NCBI RefSeq assembly: GCF_017303055.1
Contig: NZ_JAEKJT010000003.1
Coordinates: 620,001-684,000, forward strand
Direction of reading: 5' to 3'
Length of the DNA stretch: 64,000 bases
Source: Halomonas litopenaei
GTDB taxonomy: Bacteria; Pseudomonadota; Gammaproteobacteria; Pseudomonadales; Halomonadaceae
In this document: positions 50,509 through 59,376 of the stretch, piece after piece
Layout of the letters: every line of letters begins with the position of its first letter
Numbering within the stretch: the first letter of the stretch is position 1
Position numbers and translations under genes: made by a program
The notes under the pieces: generated by a model
The model's database searches: none
What the model was told of the DNA's origin: nothing
The model's input: only the letters and a program-made list of their open reading frames with translations

Positions 50509-51432
50509 ATGTCCACGCCTTCATCGTCACCAGACACCGCTCTCCTGACGCCGCCGCGGGCCCTGAGCCGCGATCGTCCACTGAAAGGCATTGCCTTCAT
50601 GTTGGCCGCGGGACTGCTGTTCTGCATGCTCGATACCGGCGTCAAGACTCTGGCTCAGGACTATTCACCGGTGCAGGTGGTGTGGGCGCGTTACGTCGGC
50701 CATATGCTGGTGCTGGTGGGCTACTTTCTGTGGCTGGGCCGGGGGCCAGGGATGGCCATGCTCAAGACCTCATCCTTGGGCGGCCAGTTCGTCCGAGGCC
50801 TGCTGCTACTGGGTGCCAGCACCTTCGCCTATCTGGCCTTCCGCAGTCTGCCGCTGCTGCAGGTCTATGTGATCAACTTCAGCTCACCGTTGTTGGTGAC
50901 CTTGCTGGCGATTCCGTTGCTCAAGGAGCGGGTCGGCTGGCGCCAGTGGCTGGCGATCCTGGTCGGCTTCGCCGGAGTGCTGATCTGCGTGGGCCCGGTG
51001 GACTGGCGAGCCAACCCGGCCATTCTTCTGCCCTTTGGACTGACCGCCTGTTTCGCGCTCTACCAGCTGTCCACTCGGCGTTTCGGCCGCGAGGACCATC
51101 CGCTGACATCGCTGTTCTACGCAGGTCTTGCCGGTGCCGTGGTCAGTTCGCTGGTGGTCCCGGTCTTCTGGACTCCGGTGGCGCTGGGGGATCTGCCGCT
51201 GTTCATGTTTGTCGGGCTGATGGGCGCAGCCAGCCAGCTCACCCTGATCCTGGCCATGCGCTACGCACCAGCGTCGCTGGTATCGCCATTTCTTTACTTG
51301 CAGATCGTCTGGGCGGCTCTGTTCGGCTTTGTCTTCTTTGGCGATATCCCCCGTCCCGAAACCTGGATCGGCGCTGCCCTGATCACCGTCGCCGGTATCG
51401 TGCTGGCCACCTGTCGAAGAAAAAGTGGCTGA
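50509..51432 (+). CDS. DMT-superfamily (EamA) transporter
   Basis: The 307-residue inner-membrane protein has ten hydrophobic segments in two EamA repeats, e.g. LLLLGASTFAYLAFRSLPLL and the second half AMRYAPASLVSPFLYLQIVW. Such proteins export or import amino acids and small metabolites. The ATG at 50509 lacks a clear ribosome-binding site; the frame is open upstream but without membrane segments. Substrate unknown. Confidence 0.88.
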   Translation: MSTPSSSPDTALLTPPRALSRDRPLKGIAFMLAAGLLFCMLDTGVKTLAQDYSPVQVVWARYVGHMLVLVGYFLWLGRGPGMAMLKTSSLGGQFVRGLLLLGASTFAYLAFRSLPLLQVYVINFSSPLLVTLLAIPLLKERVGWRQWLAILVGFAGVLICVGPVDWRANPAILLPFGLTACFALYQLSTRRFGREDHPLTSLFYAGLAGAVVSSLVVPVFWTPVALGDLPLFMFVGLMGAASQLTLILAMRYAPASLVSPFLYLQIVWAALFGFVFFGDIPRPETWIGAALITVAGIVLATCRRKSG

Positions 51433-51479
51433 GCCAGTGCGCTGTCATTCATGTCGCGCCCCCCATCACGCCAGCGGCG

Positions 51480-52529
51480 TCACGACGTCAGCATCTCGCT
51501 GACCAGCACCCGGCCGCCCTGGCGAGCGGCCTTGTCCACCGCCAGAGTCGCGGCCAGGGTCATCGCCCCTTCCCTTGCGCTGACACGCGGCTCGGCCTCT
51601 TTTCTCACCACGGCGATGAAGTGACGCAGCTGCTCGGGATAGCAGTGGCTGCGCGGAGGCTGCAGACGCTCTCGCATCAGCGGCTCACGCCAGTGACCTT
51701 GGCCGGCATGACGCCACAGCGCCATACCCGGCACGCTGAGGCTACCGCGGGTGCCGCCAATCACGTAGCAATCACCCGGCTCATGCAGAAAGTTGGGGGA
51801 CTGACCAGAAGCGACGTCCCAGATATAGGGTGAGGGCACCGCGTCACTGCCGACAAAGGAGCCGATCATGCCGTTGGCAAATGACAGGATGAGCGCAAAG
51901 CTGTCCTCCACCTCGAAGCCCCGCGCCTTGTTGGCGGTCACTGCCTGCACGCTCTCGATCTCACCGCACAGAAAACGCAGGCAGTCGATCTCATGAATCA
52001 GGTTGATCAGGATGGGACCGCCACCCGCTTCCCGCCGCCATGCCTGATCGAAATAGGGCTCGTCCTTGCGACACAGCCACATCCCGCTGACGGTGACCAG
52101 CTGACCCAGTTCTCCCGCCTGGATGGCCCGCAACGATTCGACCATGTCGGGACTGTGGCGACGGTGATGACCCACCAGCATGGGTACTCCCGCCGCCTCG
52201 CTGGCATCGGCTAACGCCAGCGCTCCCGCCACAGTGTCGGCAATCGGCTTCTCCATCAGCGTCGGCAGCCCCCGCTCGATGCAGGCGAGGCCCGCCGCCA
52301 CATGCAGGGCATTGGGTAGCGCCACTATGACCGCGTCGAGCTCGACCTGATCGAGCATCTGGAGGTAGTCGGTATAGCAGGGCACGCCCAACCCGTCGGC
52401 GAAGGCGCGACCGGCGTCCGTCACATCGGCGATAGCCGCCAAGGTAGCGTCTGCCGACGCCTGTACCAACGCCACGTGTTCACGGCCGATGATGCCAGCC
52501 CCCATCACCCCGATACGTATGGGTCCCAT
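51480..52529 (-). CDS. Gfo/Idh/MocA-family NAD(P)-dependent oxidoreductase
   Basis: The 349-residue protein has the Rossmann start IRIGVMGAGIIGREHVALV, the catalytic EKPIADTVAGA and a GGGPILINLIHEIDCLRFL block with the conserved Asp/His. It is close to inositol/shikimate/quinate-type dehydrogenases, and lies 111 bp downstream of aroQ on the same strand, which suggests oxidation of a quinate- or shikimate-like compound. AAGGAGG precedes the ATG at 52529. Confidence 0.88.
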   Translation of the reverse strand: MGPIRIGVMGAGIIGREHVALVQASADATLAAIADVTDAGRAFADGLGVPCYTDYLQMLDQVELDAVIVALPNALHVAAGLACIERGLPTLMEKPIADTVAGALALADASEAAGVPMLVGHHRRHSPDMVESLRAIQAGELGQLVTVSGMWLCRKDEPYFDQAWRREAGGGPILINLIHEIDCLRFLCGEIESVQAVTANKARGFEVEDSFALILSFANGMIGSFVGSDAVPSPYIWDVASGQSPNFLHEPGDCYVIGGTRGSLSVPGMALWRHAGQGHWREPLMRERLQPPRSHCYPEQLRHFIAVVRKEAEPRVSAREGAMTLAATLAVDKAARQGGRVLVSEMLTS

Positions 52530-52640
52530 ACGGCCCTCCTTGTTGTTATGCATGCGTCTTCCAGGTCGCGACGTCTAGCGAGAGGCAGCCCCTTCACGTC
52601 ACACCACGGGGTCGCTGAAACCCACCGTCACATTGTGGCG

Positions 52641-53078
52641 TCAGCCCTTCTTGATCAGCGCCTCCAGGGCGGCGTGATAGCCTTGGCTGCCGAGCCCCGC
52701 GATAACGCCATCGGCCCGCAACGACACGTAGGAGTGGTGACGGAAGCTCTCGCGCTTGTGCACGTTGGACAGGTGGACCTCGATCACGCTGCCGTCGAAG
52801 GCGTTCAGTGCATCCAGGATGGCCACCGAGGTGTGGGTGAAGGCGGCAGGATTGATGATGATGGCCACCGTGCCGTCCACACGAGCGGCATGAATGGCGT
52901 CGATCAGCTCGCCTTCATGATTGCTCTGCCGGCTACTCAGCTCCCATCCCGCGAGCAGCGCATGCTCGCGCAGCCCATTGTCGATGTCCGCCAGGGTTTC
53001 GTGACCGTAGATATCGGGCTCACGGGTGCCCAACAGGTTGAGATTGGGACCGTGCAGAACCAGCACCTTGCCACTCAT
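52641..53078 (-). CDS. aroQ: Type II 3-dehydroquinate dehydratase
   Basis: The 145-residue enzyme has [19 protein letters not shown], the conserved [12 protein letters not shown] and the [15 protein letters not shown] block. It interconverts 3-dehydroquinate and 3-dehydroshikimate. It is not beside accB as the biosynthetic copy often is, and follows a coupled 54-codon gene near the pca cluster, so a catabolic (quinate) role is plausible. Its ATG overlaps the stop of that gene (TGATG). Confidence 0.93.
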   Translation of the reverse strand: MSGKVLVLHGPNLNLLGTREPDIYGHETLADIDNGLREHALLAGWELSSRQSNHEGELIDAIHAARVDGTVAIIINPAAFTHTSVAILDALNAFDGSVIEVHLSNVHKRESFRHHSYVSLRADGVIAGLGSQGYHAALEALIKKG

Positions 53079-53242
53079 CAGAGATTCTCCTTCAACAGTT
53101 CTCGCCGGTAGTGGGCGAACAGGGATGCGGCTTGCTCATCGGCGGCAGCACGCTGATGCTCATCCTCACAGAACCGCTTGAAGGCGTCCATGCACTTGAC
53201 CGCGAACCGGTAGCGAGGTGCGACGCTTGAATCCACGGTCAT
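53078..53242 (-). CDS. Small protein coupled to aroQ
   Basis: A 54-residue frame starts [20 protein letters not shown] and ends [10 protein letters not shown]. Its stop codon shares one base with the aroQ ATG (TGATG), a strong sign of translational coupling, and composition is coding-like. A stop two codons upstream fixes the ATG at 53242; the ribosome-binding site GTGAAG is weak. No family was recognised. It might be a small helical partner or simply a leader gene. Confidence 0.6.
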   Translation of the reverse strand: MTVDSSVAPRYRFAVKCMDAFKRFCEDEHQRAAADEQAASLFAHYRRELLKENL

Positions 53243-53331
53243 GTAGCTTCACTAGGTATTTACCCTGATGCCCGGCCGTGCCTTGCCCTCTTGCGGTGTG
53301 CTGCACATGCGAGCGATGGCACCGCCGTCAC

Positions 53332-56304
53332 TCACCCCTGCTCTGGCTCCAGCCAGCGCCGCCAGGCGTCGATGACCACCTGCCGATGGGCCTTGAACTC
53401 GACCACATCGCCGCGGGCGGTCTCCCGGGTCAGCGCTGCACGGTGGTTGGCGCTGCGCGCGGCCAGGTAGGCATCACGCAGGGCCTGGGCCTCGTCGGGG
53501 GCCAGGTGAGCGGTCTCTTCCAGGGTCTCGAGAATCCGCATGTTGTCGCTGAAGCGCATGAGCTCCGGCGTCTGATGGGACAGTGCCAGCACCGCGTACT
53601 GACACAAGAACTCGATATCGACCATGCCACCGGGGTCGTGCTTAAGGTCGAAGGTGTCGTCACTGCCCTTTGACCCCAGGTGGTCGCGCATCTTGTGGCG
53701 CATCTTGACCACTTCATCGCGCAGGGCGTCTTGGTCCCGCTCGCTGCCGAGGATATCGCGGCGTACCTGCTCGAAGGCCTCGGTCAGCTCGGCACTGCCG
53801 GCCACCACCCGGGAGCGCACCAGCGCCTGGTGCTCCCAGGTCCAGGCCTGCTCGCGCTGATAGTCGGCAAAGGCGCTCAGGGGACTGACCAGCAGACCGG
53901 CATTGCCCGATGGGCGCAGGCGCATATCGACCTCGTAGAGCGACCCGGCTGGCGTCACCGCCGACAGCAGGTGGATGATGCGCTGTCCCAGGCGGGTGAA
54001 AAAGACGGTGTTGTCGATCGGGCGCTTGCCGTCGGTCTCGCCCTGGGACGCGCAGTCATGCAGAAACACCAGGTCAAGGTCCGAGCCATAGCCCAGCTCA
54101 ATGCCGCCGAGCTTGCCGTAGCCGACGACCAGAAACGCCGGGGTCTCGCCCACCCGCTCGCCCTCCTTGCCAAGCGGAAAGCCATGCTTGCGGGTCAGGG
54201 TCTTCCAGGCCATCACCAGCACCGCGTCGAGAATCACCTCGGCGATGTAGGTGAGATAATCGCTGACCTTCATCAGGTGACGGGTGCCGGCGATGTCAGA
54301 GGCCGCCACATGCAGCACCTGGGCGTGCTTGAACACCCGCAGGGCTTCCAGCTGGGCCTCTTCATCATCCTCGGGGATCCGCGCCAGGGTCTGGCGCAGC
54401 TCATCGGCCAGACGCTGCTTGTCGGCCGGGGTATAGAGGGTGTCAGGCGTCAGCAGCTCATCCAACAGGATCGGATAACGGGCGATCTGCTCGGCGATCC
54501 AGGGACTCGCGCCGCACAGCTTCATCAGGTGGCCCAGGGCGTCCGGGTTCTCCCGCAGCAGGGCCAGGTAGGCGGTGCGCCTGAGCACTGCCTCGATCAG
54601 CGGCAGCACTCGCTCGAGTGACGCATCGGGCGCCTCGCTGTCGGCCAGCGCGTCCAGCAGCATTGGCATCAGCGCGTCGAGACGCTCAAAGCCCACCCGC
54701 TGCATGGTCTGAACCTGACGCGACCCCGCCAGGCCCTTGATCCGCTTGAGCGCGGTGGTGGCGTCTTCGAAGCCAGCCCGCGTCAGCGTGGCCTCGGCCT
54801 CCTCGTCGTCCGGCTCGCCGCGCCACAGCTGGCGCCAGGTTTCGAGGTTGGCGCCCTCCTCCGTGTCCTCTTCGACCTCGTCTTCGGGATCGCTGATCAC
54901 CGCATCGAAGTGCTGGCGGACCCGTGCGCGCACCTCATCCAGCTGCGCCATCAGCGCCGGCCAGTCCTTGGCGTCCATGGCCAGCGCCACTCGCTCGCGG
55001 TCGAGCTCGTCATCGGGCAGGGCCTGGGTCTGGCGATCCTCCAGCGCCTGGATGGCGTGCTCCAGATCACGCAGGAAGGCGTAATCCGGCAGCAGCTCGT
55101 CGACCACGCCCTGGGGCAACAGGCCGAGCTCCGGCAGACGCTGCATGGCGGTCTTCAACGAGGTGACCTGAAGCTCGGTATCACGCCCACCGCGAATCAG
55201 CTGAAAGGCCTGAACGATAAACTCGACCTCGCGGATGCCGCCGGGGCCCAGCTTGATGTTGCCCTGCATGCCCTTGCGCCGGACCTCGCGATTGATCATC
55301 GCCTTGAGCTCCCGCAGCGACTCGATGGCACCGAAGTCCAGGTACTTGCGATAGACGAAGGGGCGGATGCTCGACAACAGCTCGTAGCCGGCATCGATAT
55401 CGCCGGCCACCGGGCGCGCCTTGAGCATGGCGTAGCGCTCCCACTCGCGGCCCTGATCCTGGTAGTAGCCTGCCAGTGAGGCAAAGCTGCCGACCAGTGG
55501 CCCGCCGTCCCCCAGCGGCCGCAGGCGCATGTCGACGCGAAAGACGAAGCCGTCGGCGGTCACCGGGTCCAGGGCCGAAATGAGCTTCTGCCCGAGCTTG
55601 GTGAAGTACTCGACGTGGTCCAGCGCCTTGCGCCCGCCCTGGGTCTCGCCCTTCTCGGGGTAGGCGAAGATCAGGTCGATGTCCGACGACAGGTTCAGCT
55701 CACCGGCGCCCAGCTTGCCCATGCCGAGCACCACCAGGCGCTGCTCGCTGCCGTCCCCGCGGGGCGCGGGGCGTCCCCAGCGGGCCTCGACAAAGCGCTC
55801 GAGCCAGCCAAGCGCCCCTTCCAGGCAGACCTCGGCCAGGCGCGACACCGCGGCACCAGTGGCCCAGGCATCGATGCCCTCAGGGCGATTGATATCACGC
55901 CACACGATCCCCAGCATGCGCGCGGCACGAAAGCGGCGTACGGCTGCCTGCATGGCAGCCTCGTCGTCGGCCGACGCCAGGACCTCATCCAACAGCTCCT
56001 GAAGCTCCGCAAGGCTCAGCGCACGATCCAGCTCGCCGCTGGAGTCCAACCAGCCCAACCACTGGGGATAGCGCACCAGCGTCTCGGCGGCAAACTCGGA
56101 GATCGCCAGCACTCGGGCGAGTTCGACCCGTCGATGGGTTTCGAGCGCCTGATACAGCTCACCGGGGGGCTCGCTGCCGCTCATCTCGGCGATGTTGTCC
56201 GCCTGATCGATACGCGCGGCCAGGCGTCCCCATGCCTTGTCCAGAGCACCGTGCAAGGCAGCCGGAATATCATCGCGGGGAAGAAAGTCCGGGCTCTGTT
56301 CCAT
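53332..56304 (-). CDS. glnE: Bifunctional glutamine synthetase adenylyltransferase/deadenylase
   Basis: The 990-residue protein has two nucleotidyltransferase domains with GMGKLGAGELNLSSDIDLIF (about 194-213) and GYGKLGGIELGYGSDLDLVF in the C-terminal half, plus KLGPGGIREVEFIVQ. It adds or removes AMP on GlnA in response to PII and glutamine. AAGGAG precedes the ATG. It stands alone, and length is slightly above the E. coli 946. Confidence 0.97.
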   Translation of the reverse strand: MEQSPDFLPRDDIPAALHGALDKAWGRLAARIDQADNIAEMSGSEPPGELYQALETHRRVELARVLAISEFAAETLVRYPQWLGWLDSSGELDRALSLAELQELLDEVLASADDEAAMQAAVRRFRAARMLGIVWRDINRPEGIDAWATGAAVSRLAEVCLEGALGWLERFVEARWGRPAPRGDGSEQRLVVLGMGKLGAGELNLSSDIDLIFAYPEKGETQGGRKALDHVEYFTKLGQKLISALDPVTADGFVFRVDMRLRPLGDGGPLVGSFASLAGYYQDQGREWERYAMLKARPVAGDIDAGYELLSSIRPFVYRKYLDFGAIESLRELKAMINREVRRKGMQGNIKLGPGGIREVEFIVQAFQLIRGGRDTELQVTSLKTAMQRLPELGLLPQGVVDELLPDYAFLRDLEHAIQALEDRQTQALPDDELDRERVALAMDAKDWPALMAQLDEVRARVRQHFDAVISDPEDEVEEDTEEGANLETWRQLWRGEPDDEEAEATLTRAGFEDATTALKRIKGLAGSRQVQTMQRVGFERLDALMPMLLDALADSEAPDASLERVLPLIEAVLRRTAYLALLRENPDALGHLMKLCGASPWIAEQIARYPILLDELLTPDTLYTPADKQRLADELRQTLARIPEDDEEAQLEALRVFKHAQVLHVAASDIAGTRHLMKVSDYLTYIAEVILDAVLVMAWKTLTRKHGFPLGKEGERVGETPAFLVVGYGKLGGIELGYGSDLDLVFLHDCASQGETDGKRPIDNTVFFTRLGQRIIHLLSAVTPAGSLYEVDMRLRPSGNAGLLVSPLSAFADYQREQAWTWEHQALVRSRVVAGSAELTEAFEQVRRDILGSERDQDALRDEVVKMRHKMRDHLGSKGSDDTFDLKHDPGGMVDIEFLCQYAVLALSHQTPELMRFSDNMRILETLEETAHLAPDEAQALRDAYLAARSANHRAALTRETARGDVVEFKAHRQVVIDAWRRWLEPEQG

Positions 56305-56426
56305 GGCGGCTCTCCTTGTTCGTCATCGTCGCCGTGCGCTTCAGCCGGCGGTGTATGCCTCGGTTCATACCCTGAGCATAAACAAGCGCGGCGGTCCCGA
56401 CACCCTCCGCTGGCGCAAGATGGCCG

Positions 56427-56801
56427 TTAGCCCATCAAGAACTTCTCGGCGGCCAGCAACGCCCAGGTCAATCCCGCCATGAACAGCGCCAGCATCACTG
56501 CGGCGGAACCAATATCCTTGGCTCGCCCGGACAGCACATGTCGTTCGGGCCCGATGCGATCGACCACACTTTCGATGGCGCTATTGACCAGCTCCACGAT
56601 CAGCACCATGAAGCAGCTGCCCACCAGCAGGATCCACTCCACCGGGGTATCGCCAATCCACCAGGCCAGCGGTACCAGCACCATGCACAGCCCCAGCTCC
56701 TGGCGGAAGGCCGATTCATGACGAAAGGCCGCTCGCAATCCCTTCAATGAGTAACGCGTCGAGTGAATCAGGTGGCGCCAGCCGGTGTGTCCGGGCTTCA
56801 T
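56427..56801 (-). CDS. dgkA: Diacylglycerol kinase
   Basis: The 124-residue inner-membrane protein has three hydrophobic segments, SLKGLRAAFRHESAFRQEL and the family signature VELVNSAIESVVDRIG with the catalytic Glu. It phosphorylates diacylglycerol to recycle lipid from membrane-derived glycan synthesis. It lies 38 bp upstream of dacB's 3' end but is transcribed in the same direction as dacB. Confidence 0.96.
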   Translation of the reverse strand: MKPGHTGWRHLIHSTRYSLKGLRAAFRHESAFRQELGLCMVLVPLAWWIGDTPVEWILLVGSCFMVLIVELVNSAIESVVDRIGPERHVLSGRAKDIGSAAVMLALFMAGLTWALLAAEKFLMG

Positions 56802-56839
56802 GAGACTTCCTCGTGCAGCGGGACGCGTTCCTGCGTCCC

Positions 56840-58318
56840 TCAGTGGTTGGCAATCATGCGATCCAGATCGAGAGATACCAGGTCAAGCACCCTGGACCAG
56901 CTGATATAGGGCGTGGAGGAGGTGCCGTTGACCAGCACCGTGAATACCCCGAAGCGATGGCTTGCGGTCCGGAAGTAGCCGGTCACGGCACGCACCGCCA
57001 CCGGCTGGTTAAGCGTGCCGGTCTTCACCGTGACGTGGCTCTGGAAGGTCGACGACCCCCGCCGAATGAAGCGCATCGGGCCGTTGGTGGGCGCCTGCAG
57101 TCCTGCGTTGAACACCGGGAACAGGTCGGCTCGCTGGAACATGTACTCCAGCAGGGCGTTACCCCCCATGGCGGATATCTTGTTGCCCGTGGTCAGGCCA
57201 CTGCCGCTTTCCATGGTCGCGGCGCCGTGACCTGGCACCTGGGCAATAAAGGTTTCCAGTGCCGTCCCGGCCTGGTCGAGCTCCGCCCTCGGCTGATCGA
57301 CCAGATTCAGCGCCAGCACGTCGGCCATGTAGTTGTTGGAGTAGTTGAGCATACGCAGCAGAATTTCCTGCAGCGGCTTGCCATCCACCGCTGCCAGGCG
57401 CCGTGCGGAGGCCGGCGGCGGCTCGCTGGTCGTGGCCACGCCCCCTTCCACCGTGATTCCCATGCTCGCCAGCATGGCCTGGAAGGTGGCAGCCGTCTGC
57501 GCCGCGGGATCAGCGCTGGCACGGTAGACCTCACGGGGCAACGCGTTGGAGGAAATCTGTCCACTGACAGTCAAGGTCTCGCCGGTGCTGCCAGTGACTC
57601 GGGTGGCCTGCAGGCTGGTACCGGCATTGGCGCCCTGAGTGGTGACCTGATTGTTGACCGCGAACAGCGGCGCCTGGCTGTTGCAGCCGGTGATCCGCGC
57701 AGGGCCACCCACGGCGCCAGGGGCCACCTGCACGCACCAGCTGCCGTAGTTGACGCCGGCCGAGGTCAGCAGCGCACTGTAGGCATTGTCGGAACGCTCA
57801 CGGGCGGTGCAGCGGTCGATGGTACGGCAGGTCACCGGACCAAAGCGCCACTGACTGACGACCAGCCTGCCGGAGACACGCCGCACGCCCGCCTGGTGCA
57901 GCCGCTGACCCAGGCGCCACAGGTCTTCGCTGGTCAAACTGGGGTCGCCGCCGCCCACCAGCACCAGGTCGCCCGCCACGGTCCCGCCGGCATCCGGACG
58001 AGCGGTGCTGACCACATCGGTGGTAAAGCGATGCTGTGGCCCCCAGGCATCCAACGAGGCTGCGGCGGTGTAGACCTTGGTGACCGATGCCGGCGTCAAC
58101 AGGCGGCCCGGTTCCAGGCTACCCAGGGTTTCTGCTGGCGCGGCGCCCATTTCGAGCAAGCGTGCCTCGGCACTGACCTGGAAGCCCTGATTCGTCAATT
58201 CGGCAAGATTCGAGAAGCCCGCCGCCTGCACGCTGGCGGCAGGCACCATGACGGTAGCCAGCGTCAGCAACGCAGTGGTCATCAAGGCGGATATGGCGGA
58301 TGAAGAGCGCGACGACAT
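56840..58318 (-). CDS. dacB: D-alanyl-D-alanine carboxypeptidase/endopeptidase (PBP4)
   Basis: The 492-residue exported class C PBP has a signal peptide ending near VQAAG, SxxK in TPASVTKVY, SxN in MLNYSNNYMADVL and KTG in VTVKTGTLNQPV. The large insert between SxxK and SxN is typical of PBP4. It trims peptidoglycan stem peptides and cross-bridges in the periplasm. AGGGAAG precedes the ATG at 58318. Confidence 0.95.
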   Translation of the reverse strand: MSSRSSSAISALMTTALLTLATVMVPAASVQAAGFSNLAELTNQGFQVSAEARLLEMGAAPAETLGSLEPGRLLTPASVTKVYTAAASLDAWGPQHRFTTDVVSTARPDAGGTVAGDLVLVGGGDPSLTSEDLWRLGQRLHQAGVRRVSGRLVVSQWRFGPVTCRTIDRCTARERSDNAYSALLTSAGVNYGSWCVQVAPGAVGGPARITGCNSQAPLFAVNNQVTTQGANAGTSLQATRVTGSTGETLTVSGQISSNALPREVYRASADPAAQTAATFQAMLASMGITVEGGVATTSEPPPASARRLAAVDGKPLQEILLRMLNYSNNYMADVLALNLVDQPRAELDQAGTALETFIAQVPGHGAATMESGSGLTTGNKISAMGGNALLEYMFQRADLFPVFNAGLQAPTNGPMRFIRRGSSTFQSHVTVKTGTLNQPVAVRAVTGYFRTASHRFGVFTVLVNGTSSTPYISWSRVLDLVSLDLDRMIANH

Positions 58319-58442
58319 GAAGACTTCCCTGGGGTGGACGGACGTCACGCCGTTTCGACGCAACGAGGGCCGAGTCTACCGCCTGGCGCGACAGGATTCG
58401 ACTGCGGGTCGATGACATGACCACGCCGCAGCGCTTATCGCT

Positions 58443-58535
58443 ACCCGTCACGCTCATAGGGACGCCGACAACCCGTCACAGGGACGCCGAGAACCCGTCA
58501 CAGGGACGCCGAGAACCGTCAGTGCGACGCCGTAG
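58443..58535. repeat. 22-bp tandem repeat overlapping the stop codon of the EmrE-like gene
   Basis: ACCCGTCACAGGGACGCCGA plus GA occurs twice perfectly, flanked by a longer variant with a 6-bp insert and a decayed copy. On the coding (minus) strand each unit contains TGACGG, the context of the gene's stop codon, so the array extends from the 3' end of the gene. Confidence 0.85.
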
Positions 58536-58848
58536 AAGAAAACAGCTGAATCACGCAGACCCCGCCAATGATCATGGCGAGCCCCACCAGGGCGGGCAGG
58601 TCGGGCTTCTCGCCGTAGACGATGATGCCGACCAGGGTCACCAGCACAATGCCAAGCCCCGCCCAGAAGGCGTAGGCGATCCCCACCGGTACGCTGCGCA
58701 GTACCAGCGACAGCAGGTAGAAGGCCGCCAGGTAGCCCACCACCACCACTACGCTGGGCCACAGCCGGGTGAATTCGTTGGAGGCCTTGAGCGCCGAGGT
58801 GGCAATGACCTCGGCGACGATGGCCAGTGCCAGATACAAGTAGCTCAT
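58519..58848 (-). CDS. Small multidrug resistance transporter (EmrE/Qac type)
   Basis: The 109-residue protein has four hydrophobic segments with YLYLALAIVAEVIATSALK (Glu14 position), NEFTRLWPSVVV and GIAYAFWAGLGIVLV. It exports lipophilic cations by proton antiport, probably as an antiparallel dimer. Its ATG overlaps the stop of the PACE gene by 4 bp (ATGA). Confidence 0.94.
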   Translation of the reverse strand: MSYLYLALAIVAEVIATSALKASNEFTRLWPSVVVVVGYLAAFYLLSLVLRSVPVGIAYAFWAGLGIVLVTLVGIIVYGEKPDLPALVGLAMIIGGVCVIQLFSSTASH

Positions 58849-59261
58849 CCGCTTGCTCCCTGAAGACGACGTTCGACAATCCGGTCGAACAGCGAATTGA
58901 AAACCATGGCATAGATCAGGAAGAACAGCATAAAGCCGGCGTCCAGCCAGAACGCTTCCACCAGACCGATGTCCATCCACCAGGCCACCGCAGGAAGCGT
59001 CATGACCAGTAGCCCTAGCTCAAAACCAAAGGCCTGGGCCAGACGCTGCTGCAAGGTGCGCCGGCGACTGGGGACCCAGCGATCGAACATCCAGTTCCAC
59101 ACCAGATTCCACAGCATGGCGGCGGTGGCGAGCCCGGCCGCCAGCACTCCCATTTCGGCGAGGCCGTGACCGCTGAGCATGCTGGCCAGCGGCGTGACGA
59201 TCACCAGCCCACCCAGCTCAAATGACACCATATGTACCAGACGTTCCTTCAAGGACCGCAT
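58845..59261 (-). CDS. PACE-family (AceI-like) efflux transporter
   Basis: The 138-residue protein has two bacterial transmembrane pair domains with ERLVHMVSFELGGLVIVTPL and LAQAFGFELGLLVMTLPAVA; the Glu in FELG (twice) and the WNxxFD motif (WNWMFDRW, FNSLFDRIV) mark AceI-type chlorhexidine/polyamine exporters. It is coupled to the EmrE-like gene by a 4-bp overlap and divergent from a LysR regulator, as in other AceI/AceR loci. Confidence 0.95.
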   Translation of the reverse strand: MRSLKERLVHMVSFELGGLVIVTPLASMLSGHGLAEMGVLAAGLATAAMLWNLVWNWMFDRWVPSRRRTLQQRLAQAFGFELGLLVMTLPAVAWWMDIGLVEAFWLDAGFMLFFLIYAMVFNSLFDRIVERRLQGASG

Positions 59262-59343
59262 CACGTTCACTCCCGCCCGAGGGCGTTGTCGCTTGACGAT
59301 GCCGCCTATTCTAGGCACTTGGCCGATGGATTCCAGCTAGCTA

Positions 59344-59362
59344 CTATCAGGTAAACAGATAG
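59344..59362. promoter_or_regulatory. Candidate LysR-type operator for the efflux operon
   Basis: CTATC-N9-GATAG lies 15-33 bp before the LysR gene ATG in the divergent gap, a T-N11-A-like inverted repeat. Confidence 0.5.
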
Positions 59363-59376
59363 GTAGGCCTTCCACC

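Noticed and set aside
56813-58303. Plus-strand frame of nearly 500 codons opposite dacB
   Set aside because: Antisense shadow of dacB with Gln/His/Gly-rich translation.
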